Source: JACPRL01 sp035573715 (lineage in GTDB: Bacteria > Acidobacteriota > Terriglobia > Acidiferrales > 2-02-FULL-67-57). Taken from it: a stretch of DNA of 64,000 nucleotides. Below are positions 16,735 through 25,139 of this stretch, piece by piece (position 1 is the stretch's first letter; each line of letters opens with the position of its first letter). The stretch covers positions 190,468 to 254,467 of the forward strand of contig DATLZZ010000003.1 of assembly GCA_035573715.1 (NCBI GenBank), given 5' to 3'. Made by a program: the position numbers and the translations under genes. The notes below the pieces were generated by a model that saw nothing but the letters and a program-made list of their open reading frames with translations, ran no database searches and had not been told where the DNA came from.

Positions 16735-16824
16735 GGACGAATCCTCCAAGTCGACTTTCGGGTGGACGGGTTGGGGCTTGCCCCAATACCAGTACACGTT
16801 CGCGGCACCCCGGCTTCGGCGCGG

Positions 16825-16853
16825 ATTCTAGGTGGAGCATCCCCGACTGTCAA
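16825..16853 (-). promoter_or_regulatory. Strong sigma-70 promoter of the TonB receptor gene
   Basis: On the - strand TTGACA (16853-16848) and TAGAAT (16830-16825) are separated by exactly 17 bases. The predicted start near 16818 leaves an 84-base leader ending in the GGAGG ribosome site of the receptor gene. Confidence 0.8.
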
Positions 16854-16982
16854 GAAATTTCTGGGGAGTTCTTCCGCAGGGCAACCTCGTTCCGGCGCCG
16901 CTCAATCCCCAGGGCGAGGCGTTGACGTGGCTGCGCTCGGACGCGTCGGGCTGGCCCGAGTCCGCCACGGCGAAGAAGTAGG

Positions 16983-18287
16983 TCAGACGCCCCAGCCGTA
17001 GGGGTCGAAGTCGGACGCCGGGCGGCGCACCGCCTCGCGTGCTCGCTGCGGGAACTCCGGGCGACCCACGCCGGCGCGGCTGGCCTGGCCGACAGTGGAA
17101 ACGGGCAGCGGCACGCAGGGCTGCGGGCGAATTCGTTGCCGCATCACTTTGTGCACGGTGTTCAGCAGGTCGCGGTCGGTTACCAGCTTCTTTTCATCCG
17201 CCAGTCGCATCACCGCGTCGTAGCACTTCGCCAGCTCCACGCCGGTCACCTCGTAGCCCAGCTCCCGCAGCCGCACGCAGATGGCGTTGCGGCCGGAGTG
17301 CTTGCCCACCACCAGGCGTCGCGCCGGCACCCCAACCGCCTCCGGCGGGATAATCTCGTAGGTCAGCGGGTTCTTGATGATGCCGTCCTGATGGATGCCG
17401 GCCTCGTGCGCGAAGGCGTTGGCCCCCACCACCGCCTTGTTGGGCGGAACGCGCACTCCGGTAATTTCGGTCAGCAGACGGCTGGTGGGATAAATTTTCT
17501 CCAGCCGGATGTTCGTGGTCACACCGAAAGCCGCCTGCCGCACCGCCAGGGCCACCACCGCTTCCTCCAGCGAGGCGTTGCCGGCCCGCTCCCCAATGCC
17601 GTTGATGGTGCACTCCACCTGCCGCGCGCCGGCCTGCACCGCCGCCAGCGAGTTCGCCACTGCCAGCCCGAGGTCGTTGTGGCAGTGCGCGCTCAGCGTG
17701 ATCCCCGGCCGCCCGCCCAGGTGCTCGCGCACCCGGCGGAAGATCTGTCCGTATTCCTCCGGGATGCTGTAGCCGGTTGTGTCCGGAATGTTGAGGACGG
17801 TCGCACCGGCGTCGGCCGCCGCCGCCATCACTTGGCAAAGGTAGTCCAAATCCGTCCGGCTGCCGTCTTCGGCGGAGAACTCGACCTCCGGGCAGCGCTG
17901 CCGCCCATACGCCACCATCTGCGTAATGGCGTCTAGCGCTTCGGCGCGCGTCATCTTCAGCTTGTACTTCAGGTGCAGGTCCGACGTGGCCAGAAAGACA
18001 TGCAGGCGCGGCCTGGCCGCCGGCTCCAGCGCCCGCAGCGCCGCCTCCACGTCCACCTGCTTGGCGCGCGCCAGCGCCGCCACCCGGCAGCCGCGGAGGG
18101 CGCCCGCCACCGCCCGCACGCCCTCCAGGTCGCCCGGCGAGGCGATGGGGAAGCCGGCTTCGAGAATGTCTACGCCCAACTCTTCGAGCTGCCGCGCCAT
18201 GCGCAGCTTCTCCTCCACGTTCATCGAGAAGCCGGGTGACTGCTCGCCGTCGCGCAACGTGGTGTCGAAGATGTGAACGCGTTCCAT
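16983..18287 (-). CDS. 2-isopropylmalate synthase-like enzyme without regulatory domain
   Basis: 434 residues. The catalytic barrel is complete: FDTTLRDGEQSPGFSM near residue 7, the metal-binding SAHCHNDLGLA near 199, INGIGERAGNASLEE near 229 and HEAGIHQDGIIKNPLTYE near 295, then the linker subdomain (VGKHSGRNAICVRLRELGY). It stops near residue 395 of the LeuA alignment with a short unrelated tail, so the C-terminal LeuA allosteric domain is absent. No trace of that domain is visible downstream. The motifs fit LeuA better than homocitrate or citramalate synthase, and the reaction would be acetyl-CoA plus 2-oxoisovalerate. Without the domain, leucine feedback should be weak or lost. A LysR regulator is transcribed divergently 102 bases away. 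Confidence 0.85.
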   Translation of the reverse strand: MERVHIFDTTLRDGEQSPGFSMNVEEKLRMARQLEELGVDILEAGFPIASPGDLEGVRAVAGALRGCRVAALARAKQVDVEAALRALEPAARPRLHVFLATSDLHLKYKLKMTRAEALDAITQMVAYGRQRCPEVEFSAEDGSRTDLDYLCQVMAAAADAGATVLNIPDTTGYSIPEEYGQIFRRVREHLGGRPGITLSAHCHNDLGLAVANSLAAVQAGARQVECTINGIGERAGNASLEEAVVALAVRQAAFGVTTNIRLEKIYPTSRLLTEITGVRVPPNKAVVGANAFAHEAGIHQDGIIKNPLTYEIIPPEAVGVPARRLVVGKHSGRNAICVRLRELGYEVTGVELAKCYDAVMRLADEKKLVTDRDLLNTVHKVMRQRIRPQPCVPLPVSTVGQASRAGVGRPEFPQRAREAVRRPASDFDPYGWGV

Positions 18288-18349
18288 GGCAGCACCCCTG
18301 ACAACAAAGTCGCACCTTGACGGCCTATGCCACGGAAGTCAAATTTATA

Positions 18350-18366
18350 ATTCTTGTATTAGGAAT
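18350..18366. promoter_or_regulatory. Candidate LysR operator between leuA-like gene and lysR gene
   Basis: An AT-rich inverted repeat, ATTC-N9-GAAT (18350-18366), lies in an otherwise high-GC divergent intergenic space, 24 bases before the regulator ATG. LysR proteins usually bind short AT-rich dyads of the T-N11-A type in such positions. A TATAAT sequence overlaps its left flank. Confidence 0.55.
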
Positions 18367-18389
18367 AAATCTCTGTTATTGAAGGTTCC

Positions 18390-19277
18390 ATGGATCTCCA
18401 GGAGCTAAACGCTTTTCTGGTGGTCGCGCGCGAAAAGAGCTTCTCTCGCGCTGCCGACAAGCTCTACCGTACCCAGCCCGCGGTCAGTCTCGCCGTGCGC
18501 CGCTTGGAGGACTGGATCGGCCAGCGGCTTTTCGTCCGCGGTGGCCGCACCGTGAGGCTCACCGACGCCGGCGAGGTTCTGCGCGACTACGCCGAGCGCA
18601 TCCTCAACCTGCGCGAGGAAACGCGTCGCGCCGTCGAAGAGCTCGGCGGGCTCCACCGCGGCCGCGTTTCGCTGGGCGTGAACGAAAGCTCCATCCACGC
18701 CCTGCTGCCTTTGCTGGCGCGCTTTCATCGCCGCCATCCCAACATCCACGTCGCGGTTCAGCGGACGTTCTCTCGCGACATTCCCCACGAAGTGCTCAAC
18801 TACCGACTCGACCTCGGCGTCGTTTCCTACATTCCGACGGAGGAAAAACTTGCCGCCGTGCCCATCTTCCGCGACTACTTGACCTTTGTGGTGCCGCCCG
18901 GCCACCGCCTGGCGCGCCGACGCATCGTCGACATCTCGGAGCTTGGGGAGGAAAGCTTCATTGCCCATATCGTGGACTCGCCCTATCGCTGGCGAGTCAT
19001 CCAGCTTTTTGAGCGGCACCGCGTGCCGCTGCGCATGACGGTCGAATTGCCGACCATCGAAAGCATCAAGCGGTTCGTGCAGATGGGCATGGGAGTGGCC
19101 ATCGTGCCGCGCATGTGCGTGCGCTGGGACGTCGAGCGCAACCTGCTCGTGGAGGTCAAGATCCGCCAGCTCAATTTGCCGCGCCACCTGCACTTGATTC
19201 ACCGCCGCGACGCCCGCTTCTCTCGCGCTGCTGCCGCCTTGGTCAGACTCCTTGAGGGTCGAATCGGCAAGGGGTGA
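18390..19277 (+). CDS. LysR family transcriptional regulator
   Basis: 295 residues. The N-terminal winged helix-turn-helix is typical: LNAFLVVAREKSFSRAADKL, then TQPAVSLAVRRLEDWIGQRL and LFVRGGRTVRLTDAGE. The effector-binding domain runs from about residue 90 (GRVSLGVNESSIHALLPLLARF) and ends with the positively charged IHRRDARFSRAAAALVRLL. It is divergent from the LeuA-like gene, the classic arrangement in which the regulator controls its neighbour and itself, so an amino-acid metabolite is the likely effector. Effector identity is not visible. The gene is followed by a strong hairpin. Confidence 0.9.
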   Translation: MDLQELNAFLVVAREKSFSRAADKLYRTQPAVSLAVRRLEDWIGQRLFVRGGRTVRLTDAGEVLRDYAERILNLREETRRAVEELGGLHRGRVSLGVNESSIHALLPLLARFHRRHPNIHVAVQRTFSRDIPHEVLNYRLDLGVVSYIPTEEKLAAVPIFRDYLTFVVPPGHRLARRRIVDISELGEESFIAHIVDSPYRWRVIQLFERHRVPLRMTVELPTIESIKRFVQMGMGVAIVPRMCVRWDVERNLLVEVKIRQLNLPRHLHLIHRRDARFSRAAAALVRLLEGRIGKG

Positions 19278-19289
19278 CCCGAAAAGTCA

Positions 19290-19319
19290 TTGGGCGGTCC
19301 CGTTGCCAGGACCGCCCAA
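19290..19319 (+). terminator. Hairpin after the lysR gene
   Basis: A perfect 11-bp stem, TTGGGCGGTCC and GGACCGCCCAA, closes an 8-base loop 12 bases after the regulator stop. There is no long T-tract, so termination strength is uncertain. Confidence 0.7.
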
Positions 19320-19430
19320 GTGGCCCACCTCCCATCGGGGATGCGGGGATGCAGTGGTTCGGCGGTTGTGACGCTTGTAGCATGGGGGTATTACAGGAGG
19401 ATTACAGGGCGGGAAAAATCCCGTGACGGC

Positions 19431-21572
19431 TCAGTACTCTCGCAGCACCTCGTCCACCAGCTCTTCGCTCTTCTTCTGGGCGAACGCGTGGTGGACGACC
19501 TGCACTTTGCCGGATTTCACCTTGACTCGGACTTTGTCGGTGTTCTTCCCGTTTGTCAGCTCAATGACGTAGTCGCCCGGCGGGAGCTCAATCTGCATCG
19601 GGGTTTGCCCGGTGATGTCGAAAAGTTTCCCGCTTTCCTGGCGCACGTCGGTGACTTCGGCCCACGGGGAAGCGGTAATCTGCACGTAACCGGGCGCGCT
19701 GGCGCGAGTAAAGAGATACCAGGCGCCTGCCGCCACCAGCAGAAAGACCAGCGCGCCCACGCCCATCCAGATCCACGAGAAACTGCGCTCGGCCGGCGCC
19801 ACCCATCTCTCAGGGCGCAACTCGGGCGCTTGGCCGATTGCCGGACGGGGCGGAGTGGGGCGCGGTGGTATTGGAGCGGGCTTCGGCGCCGGCCGCGCCG
19901 GAGGTGGTGTCGGCTTGGGAGCCGGTGGCGGCTCTGCTTTTCTCACCGGCGGCGAAGCAGGCGGCACCGCCACCTTCTCTGGCGTCGGCGCTGGTGGCTC
20001 CGGCATCGGCGCCGGCGGCGGCATCAACTGAGTTTCTTCGCTCGGCGGCCTCACGGCCTTGGCGTAGGGGCCCACATCGTCGGTCGTGACCGTCGCCGGG
20101 TCACGCGCGGCCTTGGCGTACTGCCCGGCGTCATCGGTCGTGATCGTGGACAGGTCACGCGGAGCCGGCTTGGGCGGCGGTTCCTTGGCCAATGGCAGGG
20201 CGATGGGCCCGCCCAGCATCGTGGGGGCTTCTCCGGTTTGCGCCAGTTCAGCGGCACGGCGCTGCTGGACTTTTTCGGCCAACTCGCGCTCCAGCCAGCC
20301 GGACATGCGCAGGGCGGTCTGGTGCTGGCGGTCGAGCGAAAGCACCGCATCCAGCTCTCTTTTTGCGCCCGGAAGGTCGCCCGCGGCGGCGCATTTTTCG
20401 GCGCGCTCCAGGTGCCGCGCAATGCGCAGGTCGCGCTCGTGGCGCTCGACCGCCGATTGCTTGAGCTGCCGCGCTGCTTCGTGCCGCGGGTCGAGCCGCA
20501 GAACCTCGTCCAGAAAGATGAGCGCCTCGGCGTACTGGCTGGAGTCGAGCGATTCCTGCGCGTGGCGCATGTACTGCTCGATCTTCTGCGCGCGCTGCCG
20601 CGCCACCGTCTCCTCGCGCACCCGCTCCAACATCGCCTTGGCCAACTCGTGGCTGCTGTCGATTTCCAGAACCTTCTGCAAACATTCCTGAGCGATGTTG
20701 AGCTTTTTCTCGGCCAGCGCCCGCTCGCCCTGCTTGAGGTAGATGCCCAGCGTGTCGTGCCGAAGAGAGTCGGCCAGTGACTGCAGGTCGAGCGCCATTT
20801 CTTCGGCGGTCTGGTAACGACTCTCCGCCTCCTTCTCCAGGGCCTTGAGCACGATCAGTTCCAGGTCGGCCGGGCAGTGCGCCAGGTGCTGGCTCAGCGG
20901 CTCCGGCGCTTCGTGGGTAATCTTGAAGAGAATGGCCGGGATGTCATCGCCCGGGAACGGGCTGCGAAAGGTGAGCAGCTCGTAGAGGATGATGCCGACG
21001 GAAAAAATGTCGGAGCGGCCGTCCACCGGCTGGCTGCGGATCTGCTCGGGCGACATATAAAGCACCGTGCCCAGCACCGAGCCGGTGCGGGTGAGCGTGG
21101 CGGTGCCGATGCGAGCGATGCCGAAGTCCACAATCTTCACCTGGCCGTTGGGCAGCACCACGATGTTGCCCGGCTTCATGTCGCGGTGCACCACGCCGTG
21201 CGCGTGGGCGTAGTGCAGGCCGCGGCAGGTTTGCACGATGATGTCCAGCCGCTTGAAGAGCGGCAGGTCGGTCTTCTCGCCGATGATTCTTTCCAGGTCG
21301 TCGCCCTCCAGCAGCTCCATGGCGATGAAGGGGATGCCCTGAGCTTCGTCAATATCGTAGATGGTGACGATGTTGGGGTGGTGGAGCTGGCCGGCGGCCT
21401 GCGCTTCGCGGTAGAAACGCTTCAAGACGTCGGGGTTGCCGATTACGGTGGGCGACATCGTCTTCAGCGCCACCGCGCGCCCCAGGCGGGTGTCAATCGC
21501 CCGGTAGACGACGCCCATGCCGCCGCTGCCGAGCTCGGCTTCAATCTCGTACTTCCCCAGCTTGCTGAGCAT
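19431..21572 (-). CDS. Transmembrane Ser/Thr protein kinase with PEGA domain
   Basis: 713 residues. The kinase domain (about 1-265) is complete: GSGGMGVVYRA, the VALK lysine, VVHRDMKPGNIVV, IVDFGIARI and LYMSPEQIRS. Two helical repeat regions with TPR character follow (about 280-430), then a Pro/Ala-rich linker that contains two near-identical STITTDDAGQYAKAA / ATVTTDDVGPYAKAV segments. One membrane helix (WMGVGALVFLLVAAGAWYLF) precedes a PEGA-like domain (GYVQITASPWAEV, ETPMQIEL-type turn, GDYVIEL). The kinase is cytoplasmic and the PEGA part outside. The duplicated Thr-rich segments are candidate autophosphorylation sites, which is inference. It is convergent with lysR. Confidence 0.92.
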   Translation of the reverse strand: MLSKLGKYEIEAELGSGGMGVVYRAIDTRLGRAVALKTMSPTVIGNPDVLKRFYREAQAAGQLHHPNIVTIYDIDEAQGIPFIAMELLEGDDLERIIGEKTDLPLFKRLDIIVQTCRGLHYAHAHGVVHRDMKPGNIVVLPNGQVKIVDFGIARIGTATLTRTGSVLGTVLYMSPEQIRSQPVDGRSDIFSVGIILYELLTFRSPFPGDDIPAILFKITHEAPEPLSQHLAHCPADLELIVLKALEKEAESRYQTAEEMALDLQSLADSLRHDTLGIYLKQGERALAEKKLNIAQECLQKVLEIDSSHELAKAMLERVREETVARQRAQKIEQYMRHAQESLDSSQYAEALIFLDEVLRLDPRHEAARQLKQSAVERHERDLRIARHLERAEKCAAAGDLPGAKRELDAVLSLDRQHQTALRMSGWLERELAEKVQQRRAAELAQTGEAPTMLGGPIALPLAKEPPPKPAPRDLSTITTDDAGQYAKAARDPATVTTDDVGPYAKAVRPPSEETQLMPPPAPMPEPPAPTPEKVAVPPASPPVRKAEPPPAPKPTPPPARPAPKPAPIPPRPTPPRPAIGQAPELRPERWVAPAERSFSWIWMGVGALVFLLVAAGAWYLFTRASAPGYVQITASPWAEVTDVRQESGKLFDITGQTPMQIELPPGDYVIELTNGKNTDKVRVKVKSGKVQVVHHAFAQKKSEELVDEVLREY

Positions 21573-21706
21573 ACCCGCCCGACAGGCTGCGTTGGCGAGC
21601 GGACAAGCACCCCGACAGCCCGTTGTCGACGAATGCTATCACTCCGGTGCGGCCACTTCAATGTTTGCTTGTGTGCCGCCGGCGCCATCTCGGGTAGAAT
21701 GGCGCC

Positions 21707-21979
21707 ATGCAGGAGCGCGACTTCTACACCGAGCGGACCGAAACCAAGACCGCCACTTTCGTCTGTCCTCACTGTCGCCAGGAAAACGAATACCCGGTGC
21801 GCTGGATGGTGCGCGAGAAGCGCAAGGAGCCACCGCGCGGCCTCAACCCCGACGACCGCGCCCGCTTCGCCAAGGCCCGCTCCTACATGGTTCGCGTGGA
21901 TGAGCAGTTCGCCTGCCGCAACCCGCGCTGCCGCAAGCGTTTCGAAAGCCCCTCCCAGCAGTCGGTGGTCCTCATCTAG
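21707..21979 (+). CDS. Small zinc-ribbon-like protein
   Basis: 90 residues. Two cysteine pairs suggest a zinc ribbon: FVCPHCRQEN near residue 19 and FACRNPRCRKRF near 69, separated by a basic Arg/Lys-rich stretch. No catalytic domain is seen and I do not recognise a named family; nucleic-acid or protein binding is possible. A TAGAAT box at 21695-21700 lies only 6 bases before the ATG, so the mRNA may be leaderless. It is divergent from the Ser/Thr kinase gene, and a hairpin follows its stop. Confidence 0.75.
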   Translation: MQERDFYTERTETKTATFVCPHCRQENEYPVRWMVREKRKEPPRGLNPDDRARFAKARSYMVRVDEQFACRNPRCRKRFESPSQQSVVLI

Positions 21980-21988
21980 CGTGGGAAG

Positions 21989-22008
21989 GGCGGGGCTTCA
22001 GCCCCGCC
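21989..22008 (+). terminator. GC-rich hairpin after the zinc-ribbon gene
   Basis: A perfect 8-bp stem GGCGGGGC/GCCCCGCC with a TTCA loop begins 9 bases after the stop codon. It has no T-tract and may be a dispersed palindrome that also ends transcription. Confidence 0.6.
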
Positions 22009-22171
22009 GTTGCCGGACAATTCAATGTTCTCTACCGCACTGCCGTAGGTCGTGCAGGGCGAAGCCCGAAGCGACATCCCTGTCTCTCAAGAGCTACAAT
22101 CCCCGTATGGCTGGGAACCATTCCGCGCCCTCCGCGATAACACGATTGAATCACCCAGGGGAGACCGGCCC

Positions 22172-22708
22172 TTGAGTCCAAGGTCTGACGAGGAACTGAT
22201 GCTCGACTTCAAGCGCGGCGAAGGGCGCGCTTTCGAAGAACTCTTCGGCCGCTACAAGAACGCCATTTACGGCTACGTGCGGCGGCGGGTGGGCGACCCC
22301 GGGCGCGCGGAAGAAATCACCCAGGATGTTTTTCTGGCGCTGGTGCGGCAGCGAAACGGTTACGAGGTCGAGTCCACCTTCCGCACCTACCTCTATCGCA
22401 TTGCGATGAACCGCGTGGTGTCGGAGTACCGGCGCAAGAAAGAGAACGACCCGCTGCCCGACGCGCTGCCCGCGGCGGGCGGCGACCCTTCAGTGGTGCA
22501 ACAGGTGCGCGAAGCGCTGGAGCGGCTCGACCCCGAGCAGCGCGAAATCGTCACCCTGCGCGAGTACCAGGGTCTGAGCTACGACGAAATCGCCCGCGTG
22601 CTCGACATCCCGGTCGGCACCGTCCGCTCGCGCCTGTTTCGCGCCAAGATGGCGCTCAGAGATTTGTTGGCCCCGCGCTGGTCGGAGCGCGAGGTCAAGG
22701 GAAGGTAA
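22172..22708 (+). CDS. ECF RNA polymerase sigma factor
   Basis: 178 residues from a TTG at 22172. Region 2 is at about 10-80 (LMLDFKRGEGRAFEELFGRY, RAEEITQDVFLAL, STFRTYLYRIAMNRV) and region 4 at about 115-170 (LDPEQREIVTLREYQGLSYDEIA then IPVGTVRSRLFRAK). The TTG has an AGGGGAGA ribosome site 10 bases upstream. A GTG at 22052 would add 40 residues with no sigma likeness, and an ATG at 22199 would cut into region 2. A TACAAT box lies at 22095. It is 5 bases upstream of a zinc-finger anti-sigma gene, the standard cognate pair. Confidence 0.88.
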   Translation: MSPRSDEELMLDFKRGEGRAFEELFGRYKNAIYGYVRRRVGDPGRAEEITQDVFLALVRQRNGYEVESTFRTYLYRIAMNRVVSEYRRKKENDPLPDALPAAGGDPSVVQQVREALERLDPEQREIVTLREYQGLSYDEIARVLDIPVGTVRSRLFRAKMALRDLLAPRWSEREVKGR

Positions 22709-22713
22709 GGACC

Positions 22714-24054
22714 ATGGTGAACCACGTCGTGGAACCGGAAGAGCTGCAAGCGTACCTGGATGGTGAGCTGGGAGCTGCGCGTCGTGCGGAAGTGGAGACG
22801 CATCTGCGCACCTGCGCTGAATGCAGCGCTGTTGTGCGCGACCTCCAGCAGGTGACGCAAACTTTGCAACGCTGGCAAGTTGAGCCCGCCCCGGCCACGC
22901 TCCGGCCGCCCGAGGTGGATGAGCTGCGAGTGGCGATTCGCTGGACTTGGCCGCGACTCGTGCTGGCCTTCGGCGGCACCACGGCCGTGCTTCTGCTGGC
23001 GCTGGCCGTCAGCATCCCGAACCTGCTGACCTCGCGCATGGCAAGTCCCGAGCAACCGCCTCTGAATGCGACCGCGCCGCAATCAGCGCCTTCGCCGCCT
23101 CCAACGGGCGGCGAGCAGCCGCGGGACAACCGGGCGGCAGCGAAGCCGTCGCAGGAGATCAGGGAAAGGGACGCGCACCTTTCGCGAGAGATGGCGCGCC
23201 GGCAGGCGGCCGCCGGCCCGGCTGAAGGCCGACAGGACAACCGGTTGTATGAAGACAAATCGGAAGCGCTCGATACCGCGGCGCGGCCGGCGGCGGCTCC
23301 TCCTCCGCCGAGCGTTGCCGGCGCGCTGGCGGCGCAGAAGCGCGCCAATGCAGAAGAAGTCCGTCGGCTCATCGCCTACAACGTGGCGATGGCGATTGAA
23401 GTGAAGGAGTTCGGCCCGGCCAAGGCGAAGCTGCTGCAAGCGGTCGAGAAATCCGGCGGCTACGTCAGCGAAGCCAGCACCGCGGAGACGCCCGGGCAGC
23501 CGCAGCGCGCCGATTACACCTTGCGCGTCCCGGCCGAAAAGCTTCCCGCGCTGCTGGCCGACCTGCGCCATTTGGGCCGTGTGCAGAACGAGCAGCTTTC
23601 GACCGACGAAGTCACCGAGCAGGTGGTCGACCTCGATGCCCGCCTGCGCAACGCCCGCAACACTGAGCAGCGGCTCATCGCCGTGCTCAACGAGCGCACC
23701 GGGAAAGTGAAGGACATCCTCGAAGTTGAGCGCGAGATCGCTCGCACGCGGGAAGAAATCGAGCGCATGGACGCGCAACGGGTCAACCTGATGAACCGCG
23801 TGCAACTGGCCACCGTGCAGGTGGCGCTGCTGGAAGAATTCAAGGCGCAGCTTCAACCGACACCCATCGGCACCTGGACGCGCCTGAACAATGCCTTCGT
23901 CGACGGCTACGAAGACTTCGTCGGGACGTTTGTCGGCCTGGCGCTGTTCTTCGCCCGCCACGGCCTCTCGCTTCTCTTCTGGCTCGTCCTCCTCTACTTC
24001 GCTTGGCGCCGCCTCAAGCCCCGCTTGTTGCGCCTGGTCGGGGCGATGCAGTGA
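22714..24054 (+). CDS. Anti-sigma factor (zf-HC2) fused to a DUF4349 membrane domain
   Basis: 446 residues. The N-terminus has the zinc-binding anti-sigma pattern HLRTCAEC (HxxxCxxC) near residue 30, which would hold the ECF factor encoded just upstream. A membrane helix spans about 85-103 (LAFGGTTAVLLLALAVSIPNL). After a Pro/Ala/Gln linker comes a DUF4349-like domain at about 225-400, with RRLIAYNVAMAIEVKEFGPA, YTLRVPAEKLPALLADL and a coiled coil (VEREIARTREEIERMDAQRV). A second membrane helix lies near 415-435. DUF4349 proteins are usually separate lipoproteins, so the fusion may let an envelope signal reach the sigma factor directly. That mechanism is inference. The ATG has a GGAAGG-type ribosome site. 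Confidence 0.85.
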   Translation: MVNHVVEPEELQAYLDGELGAARRAEVETHLRTCAECSAVVRDLQQVTQTLQRWQVEPAPATLRPPEVDELRVAIRWTWPRLVLAFGGTTAVLLLALAVSIPNLLTSRMASPEQPPLNATAPQSAPSPPPTGGEQPRDNRAAAKPSQEIRERDAHLSREMARRQAAAGPAEGRQDNRLYEDKSEALDTAARPAAAPPPPSVAGALAAQKRANAEEVRRLIAYNVAMAIEVKEFGPAKAKLLQAVEKSGGYVSEASTAETPGQPQRADYTLRVPAEKLPALLADLRHLGRVQNEQLSTDEVTEQVVDLDARLRNARNTEQRLIAVLNERTGKVKDILEVEREIARTREEIERMDAQRVNLMNRVQLATVQVALLEEFKAQLQPTPIGTWTRLNNAFVDGYEDFVGTFVGLALFFARHGLSLLFWLVLLYFAWRRLKPRLLRLVGAMQ

Positions 24055-24176
24055 AGTCTTTCTGGCCATCCTAAGCCGCATTCATCGGGGCGAAGGATCT
24101 CAGCGTCGGAATCGGCAACCCGCCGCGAATCCTACCGCTGGTCCGAAGCGCAGGCTGTTTGGGGTATCATAGGGTC

Positions 24177-25133
24177 ATGCCGCCTGCGCCGCCGAGGACT
24201 CTTTACCGCATTCGTCCGCGGGGCTTCTGCGCCGGCGTGGTGCGGGCCATTGAAATCGTCGACCTGGCGCTCAAAGCCTACGGCGCGCCCATCTACGTGC
24301 TGCACGAAATCGTCCACAACCGCTACGTGGTCGAAGACCTGGCGGCCAAGGGCGCGGTCTTGGTCAATCGCTTGGAAGAAGTGCCGTTTGGCGCGCGACT
24401 GATTTTCAGCGCCCATGGCGTCTCGCCCGAGGTGCGAGCGATGGCGGCCGAGCGCCAGTTGCGCGTCATTGACGCCACCTGCCCGCTCGTGACCAAGGTG
24501 CATCTCGAGGCGATTCGCTTCGCCCGCGAGGGCTACAGCATCCTGCTGATCGGCGACCAGGAGCACGATGAGGTCGAGGGCACCTCGGGCGAAGCGCCGG
24601 AAGTGACGCAGGTGGTTTCCAGTGTGGCCGAGGCCGAGCGCGTCACCGTGCCCGACCCCAACCGCGTCGTCTATCTCACTCAGACCACGCTGAGCCAGTA
24701 CGACACCGCGGAAATCATCGCGCGGCTGCGCCAGCGCTTTCCCGCCATCAAGGGCCCGCCCGCCGACGACATCTGCTACGCCACCCAGAATCGCCAGGAG
24801 GCGGTCGAGACCGTGGGCCGCCGCGCCGAACTCGTGCTGGTGGTGGGCTCGGCCAACAGCGCCAACTCCAACCGCCTGGTGGAGGTGGCGCAGCGCGCCG
24901 GCGCCCGCGCCTACTTGATTGAAGATGAGAATGCCATTGACGCCGCGTGGTTGAAGGAGGTTACGCGCGTGGCGCTGACCGCCGGCGCCTCGGCGCCAGA
25001 TGTCCTGGTCGAGCGCGTCAGCCAGCGTTTGCAGGAACTGGGCTTCGCGAACGTCGAAGACGTCGAAATCATCCCCGAAGACGTCCGCTTCACGCTGCCC
25101 TCCGAACTCGTCCCCTTCGCCGTAGTTCGCTAA
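24177..25133 (+). CDS. ispH: 4-hydroxy-3-methylbut-2-enyl diphosphate reductase
   Basis: 318 residues from the ATG at 24177. IspH makes IPP and DMAPP from HMBPP with a [4Fe-4S] cluster. The three cluster cysteines are visible in RGFCAGVVRAIE (~18), DATCPLVTKVH (~101) and DDICYATQNRQ (~199). HEIVHNRYVV, FSAHGVSP and GDQEHDEVEGT supply substrate-binding His/Glu, and VVGSANSANSNRL is the C-terminal signature. A TTG six codons upstream is an alternative. A TATCAT box lies six bases before the ATG, so the message may be leaderless. It is convergent with the molybdoenzyme gene with a gap of only six bases. Confidence 0.95.
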   Translation: MPPAPPRTLYRIRPRGFCAGVVRAIEIVDLALKAYGAPIYVLHEIVHNRYVVEDLAAKGAVLVNRLEEVPFGARLIFSAHGVSPEVRAMAAERQLRVIDATCPLVTKVHLEAIRFAREGYSILLIGDQEHDEVEGTSGEAPEVTQVVSSVAEAERVTVPDPNRVVYLTQTTLSQYDTAEIIARLRQRFPAIKGPPADDICYATQNRQEAVETVGRRAELVLVVGSANSANSNRLVEVAQRAGARAYLIEDENAIDAAWLKEVTRVALTAGASAPDVLVERVSQRLQELGFANVEDVEIIPEDVRFTLPSELVPFAVVR

Positions 25134-25139
25134 GTTCGA

